DNA of 63,397 nt from a virus. Below are positions 32,673 to 43,400 of this stretch, in pieces (position 1 is the first letter of the stretch; the number at the start of each line of letters is the position of its first letter). Under the pieces are notes generated by a model. It was not told the origin of the DNA, did not search any database, and saw only the letters and a list, made by a program, of their open reading frames with translations. The stretch lies in IMG/VR virus record IMGVR_UViG_3300036790_000296, positions 1 through 63,397 of that record. One strand, given 5' to 3'. The position numbers and the translations under genes were made by a program.

Positions 32673-33128
32673 ATGCCCGAGAACCATCAGGAAGGGCTAG
32701 TAGCGGACGAGCTAGTGGAAACGGGCTTGACCGCGCTAACGGAATTGCCTCCATCCGAGCCGGTGACAAAGAAAGAGGCAATTCCTGACGAGCCTGCGCC
32801 CCTAGTGCAAATTGAGGAACCGGTTCGGCCCGAAACCCATAGTGAGCGTGTAAAGCGTGAGTTTACAGAAAAAATTCTAGCCTCGCGTATCCAGCCGCCT
32901 GCTTTCGTCGCACAACCACCTATCCCCCGAATGCTTGACCAGACTAAGTTGGAAATGGCGGAAGGCAAGCGCATGAACGCGCATCACGACGCGCTACGCG
33001 CTAATCGACCGATTATCAAGCCTGACCTTTCAACCGGTTCCATGACCCCCGTGTTTCGGCCAGCGGATTACGTTCCTGATCCGAAGAAGCCAGTAAGCAA
33101 TGGGGCACGCACAGTTTCGCGTGAATAG
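32673..33128 (+). CDS. Hypothetical virion-region protein
   Basis: 151 residues from ATG at 32673 (AGGAG). Acidic Pro/Glu-rich N-terminal half, basic C-terminal half ending PDPKKPVSNGARTVSRE. Likely extended or disordered. It lies just upstream of the nozzle gene; a chaperone or scaffold for tail assembly would fit. Confidence 0.7.
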   Translation: MPENHQEGLVADELVETGLTALTELPPSEPVTKKEAIPDEPAPLVQIEEPVRPETHSERVKREFTEKILASRIQPPAFVAQPPIPRMLDQTKLEMAEGKRMNAHHDALRANRPIIKPDLSTGSMTPVFRPADYVPDPKKPVSNGARTVSRE

Positions 33129-33169
33129 GTGGTGCCATCCCCGCTGAAAAGATTGAACAGTTTGGTGGG

Positions 33170-35875
33170 ATGCTGCCTGCCTGGGACCCGCACTTACTGC
33201 CCAAGGGCCAAGCCGCTAATTCCGTAAATGGCTATTTGTTTTCAGGCGCGCTAGAGGGGTGGCGTCAACCTAAACTGTTGCGCGCCTTATTAAACTCGGC
33301 TGCGAAATACGTGTATCGTATTCCTACTGTGGCGCAATCCACGGCTACGGCCTATCTTATTTTCCTTCTTAACTCCAGTTTGAACGATCAAATTTCTATC
33401 GGCGGTGTCACGTATACATTCGTGAATATCGTCAAGAGCCCGTACGATGTGCTCATAGGAGCCACATCTGCCATTACGGCTGCTAACCTTTTTGCTGCGG
33501 TTACTACAGACAGTGGAACGTCTGTTAATATGGGCACGCTTTATGGTCCAAACACCGTTGCCAATATCAATGTTTCTTCCTCGGACGGCACCCAAGGGAC
33601 TGTGAATTTGGGCCTTGGTGTAATGCCATTCTTGTTCCTCCCAGCCCCCGCTGCCGGGGTAGCCTACAATACAACTGTTGTGACGGAAACAACCGGCACC
33701 GTTCGCACTATTTGGCTGTTCAATCTTTTAAGTTTGGCTAATACTACGGCTACTTTCCAGGGCGGCACGAACCCATCGTTCTCCAACCTTATAACAGCCC
33801 CCGCCACATGGCTGGAGTTCAACGATCCAGATACAAATGTTGTAAAATCACAAGTGGTTGACGACCAGTTCGGTAGATTTTATTTTGCCAGCCCCAGCTT
33901 GCCGCCGCAATACAACACGGCGGCACGAATTTCCGCAGGGTCGCCCCCGTGGCTTCTTGGCATAAATCCGCCTAGTATCGCCCCAACTGTGTCCGTAGCA
34001 GGCGGTGGAAATGGCGCTACCCTCCCTATAGCGGATGTAACATCTAGCGGAGGTCTTGCTTTTATAAATGGAAACACGGTGTATCTGGTGCCTATTGTGC
34101 CGCCAGGCGCGATGCAGATACAAGACGTGCAATTTATGCCGGTTTCCACCGATTCCAGTGTGCAATATGCAGCGGTTATCTACGAAGACGCTGGTAACGG
34201 CTCTTTGCCTGCAACTAGGCCAGGCAATCTTCTTAATACTGGTGTCGTGGGTACTGGGATAATCGGGGCTACTGCTTCAAGTAGCCAGTTTTTGAACCCC
34301 TCTAGTTTATTGGCTAATACGCCATATTGGATTGGGATAGCTATAAACACGTCAGAGACATTGGCAACTGGCGGCGGCGCTTCTTCCAGTTACAGTTTTC
34401 CGAATACGTTTTCAAATGGTGCACCTGGTGTTGCACCTATAGGCACATCCGGCCTTGTCGATTTTCAAATGTGGGCGGTTTTGCAAACGTCGGATGTTAT
34501 AGAAGCGCGGGCATACGTCTATACTTGGGTTAGCGCATATGACGAGGAAAGCGCGCCAAGCCCGCCTACGCTTATAAATGGATGGTCTAATGGCACATGG
34601 ACCATAGGGGTACAGCCCCCGCTTGCTTCGGACGTGGGGGTAAACCGCAATCTAACATCACTAAACCTTTACCGCACGGTAACAGGGACTGGCGGTTCCA
34701 CGGTATTTTATTTTGTAGCTAACCTGCCTGTTGCTTCAACTACGTACCAGGATATAGTGTTAGACAATGTGATCGCTCTCAATATACAGCTTCCAAGTAC
34801 AAACTGGTTCCCCCCTCCGGAGAATTTGCAGGGGCTTCTGAACATGCCGAACGGCATGGTGGCAGGGTTTGTGGGCAACGAGCTATGGTTTTGTGAACCA
34901 TATTTCCCCCATGCGTGGCCGCCGGGCTACGTTTTGACCACTGATTTCCCCATAGTGGGGATAGGGCTTACAAGCGGTGTTGTGGTGGCTTGTACGGAAG
35001 CCAACTCGTATGTGGCTAACGGTTCAAGCCCCGGCGCTATGAGCTTGCTTAAGTGCGCACCGCCCGATCCATGTTTGTCGCGCGGTAGTATAGTGGGAAT
35101 GGATATTGGCGTTTTCTACATGTCCCCTAACGGTCTTATCCAAGTTACAAACGTGGGGGTGTCCTCAAATGTAACCGAGTTATGGATAACGAGGGAAAAA
35201 TGGGCACAACTCACGCCACAGAAATATGGGCGATCTATACCGTTGGCGTCTTGTTATTTTTGCTTTGGTGCAACATCCGGGACCGGGGCCACTGAAGACA
35301 CCAGTGTGGCGCAGACCGGCTTTAATATCGAGATGAACCAGGATAATACCAGCTTTACAATATGGCCGCAGCCTGGCGGTCATAGGGTGGGCTTTAACAA
35401 CATGACAGCCCCCAACGGTTTCAACATTGACAATGTAGAGATTGACCCGTGGACCGGTATAGGGATGCTGGTGCAAAACGGCGGTGTGTACTATTACGAT
35501 TTTACCGATCCAGCACCCGTTATGGTGCCATATACGTACAGAACCAAGACATACCAGCAAAACAACAAGAAAAGCTATGAGGCAATGAAAGTGTTCTTTT
35601 CAGTGCCTGCTGGCACGCCTACGCAAAATACTACACGTAATACGGCTCCATTTGCGGACCCAAGCTGGAATACACTCGGGCCTAATCAGTATGGCATTGT
35701 AAGGGTATTTGCTGATAATGTGCTTGTGACGACGAGGGAGATTTGGGCTAATGGCGAGCTATTGCGTATAGCTTCCGGCTTTAAAGCCGAAGAATGGATA
35801 TGGGAGTTTACCGGTCGCGTTATAATATCCAATGTGCAAGTGGCTACAACAGCTAAAGAATTGGCGAACGTGTAA
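33170..35875 (+). CDS. Tail nozzle-type protein (T7 gp12-like)
   Basis: 901 residues. FGGMLPAWDPHLLPKGQAANS at the start and LEGWRQPKLLR are typical of large nozzle proteins; the body is almost all beta with propeller-like blades (LQGLLNMPNGMVAGF, NELWFCEPYFPHAWP, GLTSGVVVACTEANSYVANG). It forms the distal tail tube. Sequence upstream of ATG 33170 stays in frame and encodes AIPAEKIEQFGG, which looks like conserved N-terminus, so initiation may be at an earlier non-ATG codon (for example ATC at 33137 after AGGTGGT). Confidence 0.8.
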   Translation: MLPAWDPHLLPKGQAANSVNGYLFSGALEGWRQPKLLRALLNSAAKYVYRIPTVAQSTATAYLIFLLNSSLNDQISIGGVTYTFVNIVKSPYDVLIGATSAITAANLFAAVTTDSGTSVNMGTLYGPNTVANINVSSSDGTQGTVNLGLGVMPFLFLPAPAAGVAYNTTVVTETTGTVRTIWLFNLLSLANTTATFQGGTNPSFSNLITAPATWLEFNDPDTNVVKSQVVDDQFGRFYFASPSLPPQYNTAARISAGSPPWLLGINPPSIAPTVSVAGGGNGATLPIADVTSSGGLAFINGNTVYLVPIVPPGAMQIQDVQFMPVSTDSSVQYAAVIYEDAGNGSLPATRPGNLLNTGVVGTGIIGATASSSQFLNPSSLLANTPYWIGIAINTSETLATGGGASSSYSFPNTFSNGAPGVAPIGTSGLVDFQMWAVLQTSDVIEARAYVYTWVSAYDEESAPSPPTLINGWSNGTWTIGVQPPLASDVGVNRNLTSLNLYRTVTGTGGSTVFYFVANLPVASTTYQDIVLDNVIALNIQLPSTNWFPPPENLQGLLNMPNGMVAGFVGNELWFCEPYFPHAWPPGYVLTTDFPIVGIGLTSGVVVACTEANSYVANGSSPGAMSLLKCAPPDPCLSRGSIVGMDIGVFYMSPNGLIQVTNVGVSSNVTELWITREKWAQLTPQKYGRSIPLASCYFCFGATSGTGATEDTSVAQTGFNIEMNQDNTSFTIWPQPGGHRVGFNNMTAPNGFNIDNVEIDPWTGIGMLVQNGGVYYYDFTDPAPVMVPYTYRTKTYQQNNKKSYEAMKVFFSVPAGTPTQNTTRNTAPFADPSWNTLGPNQYGIVRVFADNVLVTTREIWANGELLRIASGFKAEEWIWEFTGRVIISNVQVATTAKELANV
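34669..34682. repeat. Dispersed palindrome TTACCG-CA-CGGTAA
   Basis: Exact copy, 2-nt spacer, in the nozzle gene. Confidence 0.9.
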
Positions 35876-35877
35876 AA

Positions 35878-36048
35878 ATGTCAGCAATTATAAATGTAAG
35901 CACCCCGGCCCCTGGGGCTCCGCAAAAACGTCTTGTGCCCTCAATTCCGCTTGCCAAGGACCTTGCAAGTGCTATAGTGGCTATTAATGCTATACGGCAG
36001 TTCTTAATCGTAACAACCGGAGCAGTCCCCCCTAATAACACCGATTAG
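35878..36048 (+). CDS. Small hypothetical tail-region protein
   Basis: 56 residues, starting two bases after the nozzle stop. Pro-rich N-terminus (VSTPAPGAPQKRLVP) and a helix LAKDLASAIVAINAIRQFLI. May form a small bundle between nozzle and internal proteins; no family recognised. Confidence 0.65.
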   Translation: MSAIINVSTPAPGAPQKRLVPSIPLAKDLASAIVAINAIRQFLIVTTGAVPPNNTD

Positions 36049-36060
36049 CAAGTTATCCTG

Positions 36061-36088
36061 TTGGATTAATACGTTAATCTACTATAAA
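36061..36088 (+). promoter_or_regulatory. Sigma70-type promoter before the internal virion genes
   Basis: TTGGAT (36061..36066), 16 nt, TATAAA (36083..36088), in an 89-bp gap 50 bp ahead of the ATG at 36138. Spacing is slightly short; both boxes are good. Confidence 0.55.
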
Positions 36089-36137
36089 CGGCTCTCTTGT
36101 AGCCTGTTTTCTGGCCTATTTGGGCAGGGGTTTTTCT

Positions 36138-37889
36138 ATGGCCGTTACAAGTACGTCTGCTGCTAATGGCGCAAACTCCGCAATACCGGGCAATTTGGCA
36201 AATACCAGCGCCCTTACGGGTTTACAGGGTGCGCAAGGTACTTCCCAGTCCCAAAGCATCTCGAACTCCCAGTCGTCTAGCACGCCGGAAGTTCTTCAAA
36301 CCCCTCAAAGTGATCTTTCTGACCAGATTGCTGCCGCTGCTGAAGCACTTGGGCAACAACAATATACGTGGGCGCAACAGCAATATGCAAATACTTCCGA
36401 TGTAACCAATAAAACAGTTGATGATTACCTAACCGCTGGTGCATCTGCTACTAATTTAGCGGATAACCAGATGGAGCAATACGATAACACGTATGTTCCA
36501 GAAAACCAGCAATTAGCCCAAGAAGCCGGTACTTACTCTAGTAACGCGCGTGTCGCTCAAAATATGGGTGAAGCCGAGTCCGCTACCGGGCAGGCGATGA
36601 ACCAGGGGCGTATTAACGCCGAGCAAACCCTTCAGCAATACGGCATTGATCCGTCTAGCGGGCGATATCAGGAGCTAGAGAACGCTCAACGGGCGCAAGC
36701 TGCCGCTGCGCAAGCGGGCGCAGGTCAGGAAGCACAACTGGCAACGGAAGCTACCGGCCGGTCATTACTGGGCCAGTCTATTGCGGTTGGCGAGCAATTC
36801 CCTGGTAATACCGTAAACGCGCTTAACCAGGCAGCGCAAGACTACTCGGGTGCTGAAAATTCCACACTGGCAAATGTGAACACCGAAACGGCGGCAGTGG
36901 GGGGTGCCAACTCATTGCTGAATACTGCTACGGGTGTAAAGCTTCCATCTGTTGCTAACGCAACTACATCTGGTAGCTACAGTACATCCGGATCATACGC
37001 ACAGCATACGGGCAATACGACTGGTACTACCTCTGGTACTACACCTGGAACTGCCACAAACCCACTTGGATCGTTAGGTACGGGCAATAATAACACATCC
37101 ACCACATCCACGGTTGGGGGTTCGAACACCGGGACTGGTACTGGTTCAACCAATTCTGACGGTTCATCCGTGCCAGGTACTGTGACGACTGATCCGGGTA
37201 ATGGTACTACTTTGTCACAAGGCCAGACCATAAATGGGGATGGCACCGTAACGGGCGGTTCTACTGGAAATAGCGCGAGCAGCACCGGTTCTGGTAGCGG
37301 GGATGTGTTTAATACTGGTACAACCCCCATATCTGGCGGCCTCGATCCTGTATCAACTGCGGGGGCAACCGCTGGCGGCGGTATACCGACTGGGCTTGAC
37401 CCTATTTCAACCGAAGGCGCTGGTCTTGATCCAGCTTCTTCTATAGACATTGGTACGCCTCCTAGCGACGTTTCGTCACCGCCCCCGTTCATAACAGACA
37501 GTGGTGGCTCGTCCTATAACCCTTCCGATTTTGGTGGTGGCGGATACGGCGGTTATGCTGCTGGCGGTGCTATTCCTTCTCCAGGAGGGGGATTTGACGC
37601 TAGGGGCGGTGGTCGGGTGCCCCCCGGTGCCAGCCCAAGCCAGGGACAGCAAACAGATGATGTGCGCGCTAACCTTAACGCCAATGAATTCGTTATCCCG
37701 CGTGATGTGGCCGCATGGAAAGGGCAGGAGTTTTTTCAGAAGCTCATTGCGCAATCGCGAAAAGCGCGCATTATGGCACCGGCCCACGGTAAACCCGAGC
37801 AACCTGCACCGGGCATGCGACAACCTATGCGACAACCTATGCGCCAACCTATGCGCCAACCACGACCTATGCAAGCGGGGCAACGATGA
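36138..37889 (+). CDS. Internal virion protein 1
   Basis: 583 residues from ATG at 36138. Long Gln/Ala-rich helical region (about 50-270: QEAGTYSSNARVAQNMGE, ENAQRAQAAAAQAGAGQE), then Ser/Thr/Gly low complexity, then a conserved C-terminal motif TDDVRANLNANEFVIPRDV and WKGQEFFQKLIAQ seen in ejected core proteins. Ends with four MRQP units. Likely ejected into the host with the DNA. Confidence 0.75.
   Translation: MAVTSTSAANGANSAIPGNLANTSALTGLQGAQGTSQSQSISNSQSSSTPEVLQTPQSDLSDQIAAAAEALGQQQYTWAQQQYANTSDVTNKTVDDYLTAGASATNLADNQMEQYDNTYVPENQQLAQEAGTYSSNARVAQNMGEAESATGQAMNQGRINAEQTLQQYGIDPSSGRYQELENAQRAQAAAAQAGAGQEAQLATEATGRSLLGQSIAVGEQFPGNTVNALNQAAQDYSGAENSTLANVNTETAAVGGANSLLNTATGVKLPSVANATTSGSYSTSGSYAQHTGNTTGTTSGTTPGTATNPLGSLGTGNNNTSTTSTVGGSNTGTGTGSTNSDGSSVPGTVTTDPGNGTTLSQGQTINGDGTVTGGSTGNSASSTGSGSGDVFNTGTTPISGGLDPVSTAGATAGGGIPTGLDPISTEGAGLDPASSIDIGTPPSDVSSPPPFITDSGGSSYNPSDFGGGGYGGYAAGGAIPSPGGGFDARGGGRVPPGASPSQGQQTDDVRANLNANEFVIPRDVAAWKGQEFFQKLIAQSRKARIMAPAHGKPEQPAPGMRQPMRQPMRQPMRQPRPMQAGQR
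37818..37865. repeat. 12-bp tandem repeat encoding MRQP units
   Basis: Four units of ATGCGMCAACCT near the 3' end of gene 36138..37889; recent slippage-type expansion in the C-terminal tail. Confidence 0.75.
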
Positions 37890-40474
37890 ATAAGCGGCCG
37901 TCCAAATTTGGGATGAAGGGCGCAGCGCCGCATGCTCGCAAAGGACGTGCTGCTATTGCGCCGCAGGGGGATGCCTCGTCTTCGGACGACGGCGGCACGC
38001 TTGCCCAAACACCACAAGTACAACCCATGCCGCCGCCTTCTTTGCAAACGGCACCGCCTAGCGCTGGTATACCTATGGCTAGTACGCCCGGCGCGATGCC
38101 TTCAAGTCAGCCGTCAATGCAAGGGTATGCAGAAGGGGGTAGCGTAGAAGAAGCTGGGAAAAATGCGCTGCGCCAAGCGTATATGGATAAAACGCTTGAT
38201 AAAACAGGGCCATTTACCGGTGGCTACGATGACTCGCCCACCTTAAGCCAAAGGGAACGAACCAGAGCTAACGGCAATTGGGGGTCGGACCTTCCACGCT
38301 ATAGCCAGCAAATGGAGAAAAATCTAGATAACTCAGAAGCTGATCTTCCAATAGCCACGAGTGCCACTACAGGTCCTGTGCACCCGAGTGTAGGAAGTTA
38401 CGACCAAGGTGGCGCTATTCCCGATCCTAATTCTGATCCTAGCGAAGACGGCGGCCCATCTGGTGATACAAACCAATACAGCGATGCGCTTTCTACTGTT
38501 ATGGATACACTTGCGTATGGACGCCAGAAAAACGGTTTAGGACAGCAATCGCAAGGGTCCCAAGGTGCTCAAGGGGCAGAAAGCGCAGATGACGACCAGC
38601 AAACGCAAGGGTTTGACGACGGCGGTAGCGTAGATGACCCGGTGGCGCAAATGCAAGACAGCGCCAACGACGAAAGTAAAGCATTTGATAGCGCGCCTAC
38701 TCCCCCCGCCGCTACTGATACCCCGCCGCCAGCGGCCTCAGCGCCCCCTGCGCAAGGTGCTGTGCCAAGCCCCGAAACTGAGCCATCGTTTGATCCGGGT
38801 TCGACTACACCCGATACCGGCAAGGGCGCTGCAAGCATTGTGGGTTACCTGAAAGGAGCCGAAGCCGCGCCGCCTCAAGTAGCCGCGCAATCGGAACAGC
38901 AGGTTGACCCCCAAGGCCAGATGCCAGAAGACTTACGAAAACTCATGGCTATTGCCAACGCTCCAGATGATGACAGCAAATGGGGCATCATGCAGTCGTT
39001 CCGTCAGAAGTACGATCACTTTAAGGCGTTTGCGGCGGCTGCTGCTACTGGTATTCAAGGTAAAGCCGCGAACCTTGCGGCTGCTGCTAAAGCTGCCACA
39101 CAGGCGTATGCTAACGTTCCGGATGGCAATACTATCGCGTTTGAGCAATCGCCAACAGGCGTTACCGCTACGGTAACACAAGGTGGCACGCCTAAAGCGT
39201 CGCCTATCCCCCTTTCAACCCAGCAATTCGTGCAGTTCCTTCGCGGCGTACCAGGGCAGTTTGACACGCTTATGGACTCGGACGTTGTAAAAGTGCTAAA
39301 AAGTGTTGCGGGGAGTGCGGCCACATCGGCTGCTGGCCAAGCGCAAACCGGTAATCCATTGCAAAACGGCACCCCCGCTGCGCCCCAATGGGCTACGGAT
39401 TCTCAAAGAACTGGCGGCGGCCCTAGTGTGGGAAGTACCGCCAATGCAACTGTAAACCCCCCCGGTGGCATCCCCACCACACCAGCACCGGCTCCCGATG
39501 CGGGTTCGCCCCCTGCGTATTGGGGTAGCGCCCAAAAGCGCACCCCCCCACCGCCTGTTGCTAAGACAACACCGCCTACCGCGCCCCAATGGGCTACTGC
39601 TACCCAAGGGGTTGGGCCGGGGCCAAGCGTCACAAGTACAGGGGAAGCAACCGTAAATCCTCCTGGTGGCATTCCAACAACACCTGAACCAGGTGCATTT
39701 TGGGGCAACCCCCCACCAGTTCACCTTCCTCCAGGCTATACTCGCGCGCCGAATGTTATGCCTTCGCCGCAAACTCGCGCGCCGATAACTGCCGCGCCCG
39801 CTGCTAGCGCTGCGCCGCCCGCACCTGGACGCGCTCTTGCTGCACCCACTCCACCGCCTCCCCCCGTTCAACTGCCACGCGGCTACACACGTGGCACCGC
39901 TAATCCCGGTTTTGCGCCTGGTGCTCCACCGGCTGCGGCTAACCCGCAAGCCCCTAAATCGCCCATTACAAATTATGTGGATAATTTCTCCAATCCAAGC
40001 CAGCACCCGCGCCCCGCTGCACCCGCACAAGCGCCTACTCGTGCCACGCCCCAAACCCCGTTCGATCAGGATATTGTTGATCGCGCTAACTATATTTATG
40101 GTGCTTGGCGCTCTAACCCGAAACAGTCTCAGGCGCGCGCTGCGTACATTATGCGGCAACAGGATATACGGGATGGCGTTGCCAATACACCGCAAAGAGC
40201 ACCCCGTACTAGCGTTACAACTAGCCCCGAGTATAACCAGTCCTATATGGAGCGTAAATATGATAATTTAGCCGCGCAGCTAAACGCAGATGGCACGCCG
40301 AAATACTCGCCGCAGCAATTATCGGTTGTGCGGCAACGGTTCCACCTACCGCCTGACGCAGGCGCAACGCCTGCAACATCCGATGAACCTCCGGTTCCGG
40401 GCGCACGAAAATTTAAGGGTCAGTGGTATACAAGGGGTCCAAACGGGGAAGCTGTACCCTATTCCGCGCAGTAA
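37886..40474 (+). CDS. Internal virion protein 2, Pro/Ala-rich
   Basis: 862 residues, ATGA overlap. Largely disordered; contains YAEGGSVEEAGKNALRQ near 75, a helical core about 350-480 (LMAIANAPDDDSKWGIMQSF, AAAATGIQGKAANLAAAAK), then a tandem duplication around 510-620 (TVNPPGGIPTTP twice, APQWAT twice, LPPGYTR/LPRGYTR). The C-terminus (FKGQWYTRGPNGEAVPY) is a folded tail. Part of the ejected core or a packaged protein; no enzyme motif seen. Confidence 0.65.
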   Translation: MNKRPSKFGMKGAAPHARKGRAAIAPQGDASSSDDGGTLAQTPQVQPMPPPSLQTAPPSAGIPMASTPGAMPSSQPSMQGYAEGGSVEEAGKNALRQAYMDKTLDKTGPFTGGYDDSPTLSQRERTRANGNWGSDLPRYSQQMEKNLDNSEADLPIATSATTGPVHPSVGSYDQGGAIPDPNSDPSEDGGPSGDTNQYSDALSTVMDTLAYGRQKNGLGQQSQGSQGAQGAESADDDQQTQGFDDGGSVDDPVAQMQDSANDESKAFDSAPTPPAATDTPPPAASAPPAQGAVPSPETEPSFDPGSTTPDTGKGAASIVGYLKGAEAAPPQVAAQSEQQVDPQGQMPEDLRKLMAIANAPDDDSKWGIMQSFRQKYDHFKAFAAAAATGIQGKAANLAAAAKAATQAYANVPDGNTIAFEQSPTGVTATVTQGGTPKASPIPLSTQQFVQFLRGVPGQFDTLMDSDVVKVLKSVAGSAATSAAGQAQTGNPLQNGTPAAPQWATDSQRTGGGPSVGSTANATVNPPGGIPTTPAPAPDAGSPPAYWGSAQKRTPPPPVAKTTPPTAPQWATATQGVGPGPSVTSTGEATVNPPGGIPTTPEPGAFWGNPPPVHLPPGYTRAPNVMPSPQTRAPITAAPAASAAPPAPGRALAAPTPPPPPVQLPRGYTRGTANPGFAPGAPPAAANPQAPKSPITNYVDNFSNPSQHPRPAAPAQAPTRATPQTPFDQDIVDRANYIYGAWRSNPKQSQARAAYIMRQQDIRDGVANTPQRAPRTSVTTSPEYNQSYMERKYDNLAAQLNADGTPKYSPQQLSVVRQRFHLPPDAGATPATSDEPPVPGARKFKGQWYTRGPNGEAVPYSAQ
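39162..39176. repeat. Dispersed palindrome TTACCG-CTA-CGGTAA
   Basis: Exact copy, 3-nt spacer, extended by G/C to 17 bp, in gene 37886..40474. Confidence 0.9.
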
Positions 40475-40486
40475 CGGGGACTTATC

Positions 40487-43400
40487 GTGGCGTTGATGTT
40501 TGACGATATACCCACTTTCGACGCCATGCCGGAACCAGCGCAACAGCAAGCGTCGCCGCAAACACCACAACAGGGCGCTCCGGTAAAGTTTGACGATATA
40601 CCCGCTTTCGACGCCATGCCTGACGCAAATGCCCCTACATCCTCTCCAGCCGGAACAGCGGCGCGTGCTTTCGTGCAAGGCGTGCCTGCGGCCATAGGTG
40701 CAGGTGCGGGTGCTGCATTGGGCGCTGGCGCTGGCGGAATTGTGGGCAACGTGCCGGGCGCTATTATAGGCGGCCTAGGGGGTGCCCTAGTTGGCGGTTA
40801 TGCATCTGAAGAAACTAAAAACTGGCTGCTTCAAAAACTTGGTTTTGATAAAGGGAACGGGTTTTTTAGCAAAGCTCAACAGCAAGTCGATACCGAGCAA
40901 CACCCAATTGCGCAGGATGTTGGCGGTACGGCTGCGGCCCTTACTGCGTTTGCTACCGGTGGGGGCGAGGCGTCTATTGCGGCGCGTGTGCTTGGCGGCG
41001 GCGTTGTGGGCGCAATGGAGACCGGCCAAGAAATGGCCAACAATGGCTCCGTTGATCCATCCAAACTCGATCCGGTAAAAATTGGTCTAGCTGCCGGTAC
41101 TGGCGCTGTATTACCTAGCATGCGGGAATACCTTGCCCCGGCTGAAAAATTAGGTCAGCGTATCGGTAGCGCTGTACGCCCCAGTAGAGCAACGGGCGAA
41201 GCTGCACCACGAACACCTGACCAGAAAACGGTGGATAACGCCCAGGACATAACTACAACTGCCCCCGGCGTTGCCGCTGAAAACCCCCCCGTGTCTGAAA
41301 ACACAGGCGCGCAAATGGGGGCGAATACCTCCGTTCGTAGCGACCGCGAATACCCCAAGGAAGCAAACGCAACAGCTAAAGAAGGAACGCCCGGTGCAGA
41401 GTCGTCCCCCGGTCTAAGTACCGCGCCCATTCCGGATGATATTGCGGCCGCTATGGCGCAAAAGGGTGCTTCGTTGCTCCCGGAAGAACCGGCTCCGGTC
41501 CAAACCGGCCTCGCGGAGCAAGCACCTGCGCAACCAGCCCCAGTTGCGGCTAAACCTCCCGTGCCAGCACCAGCCGATGACATACCACAACCGGAATGGC
41601 AGTCGTGGTATAAACCGCCCCAAAAGACCGCCGCTACCGAGTTACCTGCCGATACAGCTGGTTTACAAGCGCCCGCCCCAACTGCCAATCCGGTTGCGGC
41701 GTCTGGCGACTATGAGCACCCTACGCTCCCCAATGTTACGGTAAGCCAGCGCTACAAAATACCGTATCTTGCGGGTTCCAGTGTTGACGGTAAAACGGTT
41801 TACATTGACCCCCGCGTACCCGATACAATGGACGTGAACGGTACAAAAATTGATCCACGCAACTCGCTTGTGGTGCGTGAGATATATGAACGAAACGCGA
41901 TTGATAAAATGACGGCCGCAAGGGATGCAGGCGACCCCAAGTTTAAAGACAAAACCGATGCGCAAATATACGCCGACGCGCATAAAACCGAAGGGACCGG
42001 AGCAGAGCGTAAATTTCTGCGCCAGCAATACGGTTTTGGAACAAAAGATTGGGCGCGATACCAACAACTTATGAAAGATATCGTGCCAAAAACCGAGCAC
42101 GAAACCGTAGAGGCTGGACAAGCCCCCCCGGATTTGTACACGTTTATGTACCCGCATGAAGAAGCGCTTCATTTACACCAGGAAGGCTCTGCTGCGCCCA
42201 CTGCCAAAGAGGCACCTGCGGCGGAAACTGCGCCAGCGGAAGCTGCTGCCCCACCGGCTAAACCAGTAGAAGATAATTCGCTTTTAGAAGTTGGCGCACA
42301 TAAAAAAGAGCTACCGGCCGATACTACAGGACTTGAAGCCCCTGATGAAGCCGATATACGCCGTAGATTGGCTGCGGGCGGCCACAACCAAGTCCTTGCC
42401 GCATTAGACAATGTGAACTATGGAGACAAAGGCCCTGTACTTGTTCGAACCAAAGCTGCGTTAGATGAGCTTGACGCGCTACAGGCCAAGAAACCTGCGC
42501 GTGAAGTTGTTAAAGAAGGCGGCCCTCAAACAGGCGGCGGCAAGCGGGATGTTCGTAAAACAAGTGCTGCTGCGGCAGTAAAAAAGGCGTTTGACGACCA
42601 CCCGCCAAAGCAAAACGAAAGCGATGGTGATATTTTACAGCGCGCCAAAGCCGCTGTAGAAACCGCACGCAACGCAAATAATGGCGCGGACCCATTACGC
42701 GGCAAAGACGGATACGCGCCTCGCGTTAAACCTGCTGAATGGCAATTTGTAGACCAAGCACAAAAGCTTCTTAAAAAACCTACGCCAGGCATGTTGGCTA
42801 AATTTAAAACATCCGAATTATCCCTTCGAGGAACGGGTGAAGAAGCGGAAGATGTAGCTGCCGAGCACGCTAAAGAAGTGCAAAATACAGCACGCATAGA
42901 AGCCGATATAGCGAAAAAACCCGACTTGCCTGATGCGGCGGCAGAAGCCCAGCTAGCTAAAGCAAACGAGGGCGCAACGCGCGCACGTGAAGATTTGCCG
43001 CCGTTTGATAATTCAGACCAAGGTGAGTCCAAGGTATTTGAAAACCAACAGAACGACCTGCGGGATTGGGTTAACGGGCTTTCTGACGAGGACTATAAAC
43101 TGCTTGCTTCGCACTATGAGAATGGTGTGGCGCACGAAGCCGATCTAACGAGCGACCCCAAAAGGCTTAAACTCCAAATGGAAGCCAATCTTGAGGGTGC
43201 GCAAATGGAAGCGGCATCTTCCGGTAAACCGGCTTCGCTCGCTGCCGCTGCGTCTGAACCACCCGAGCCTGTTCCCGCTAAACCATCATTAGGGCCAACC
43301 AAGCCGGGTGCAGCAGCTTCGGATGAAAAATTATCACCGGAAGCCAAGGCCAAATTGATCGAGGAATACAATGCGAAGCTGTCGGGGGAAAAACCGCCCC

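Noticed and set aside
32576-32788. 70-residue open frame before gene 32673
   Set aside because: Lacks a ribosome site and overlaps most of the N-terminal coding of 32673..33128 in another frame; low-complexity shadow.
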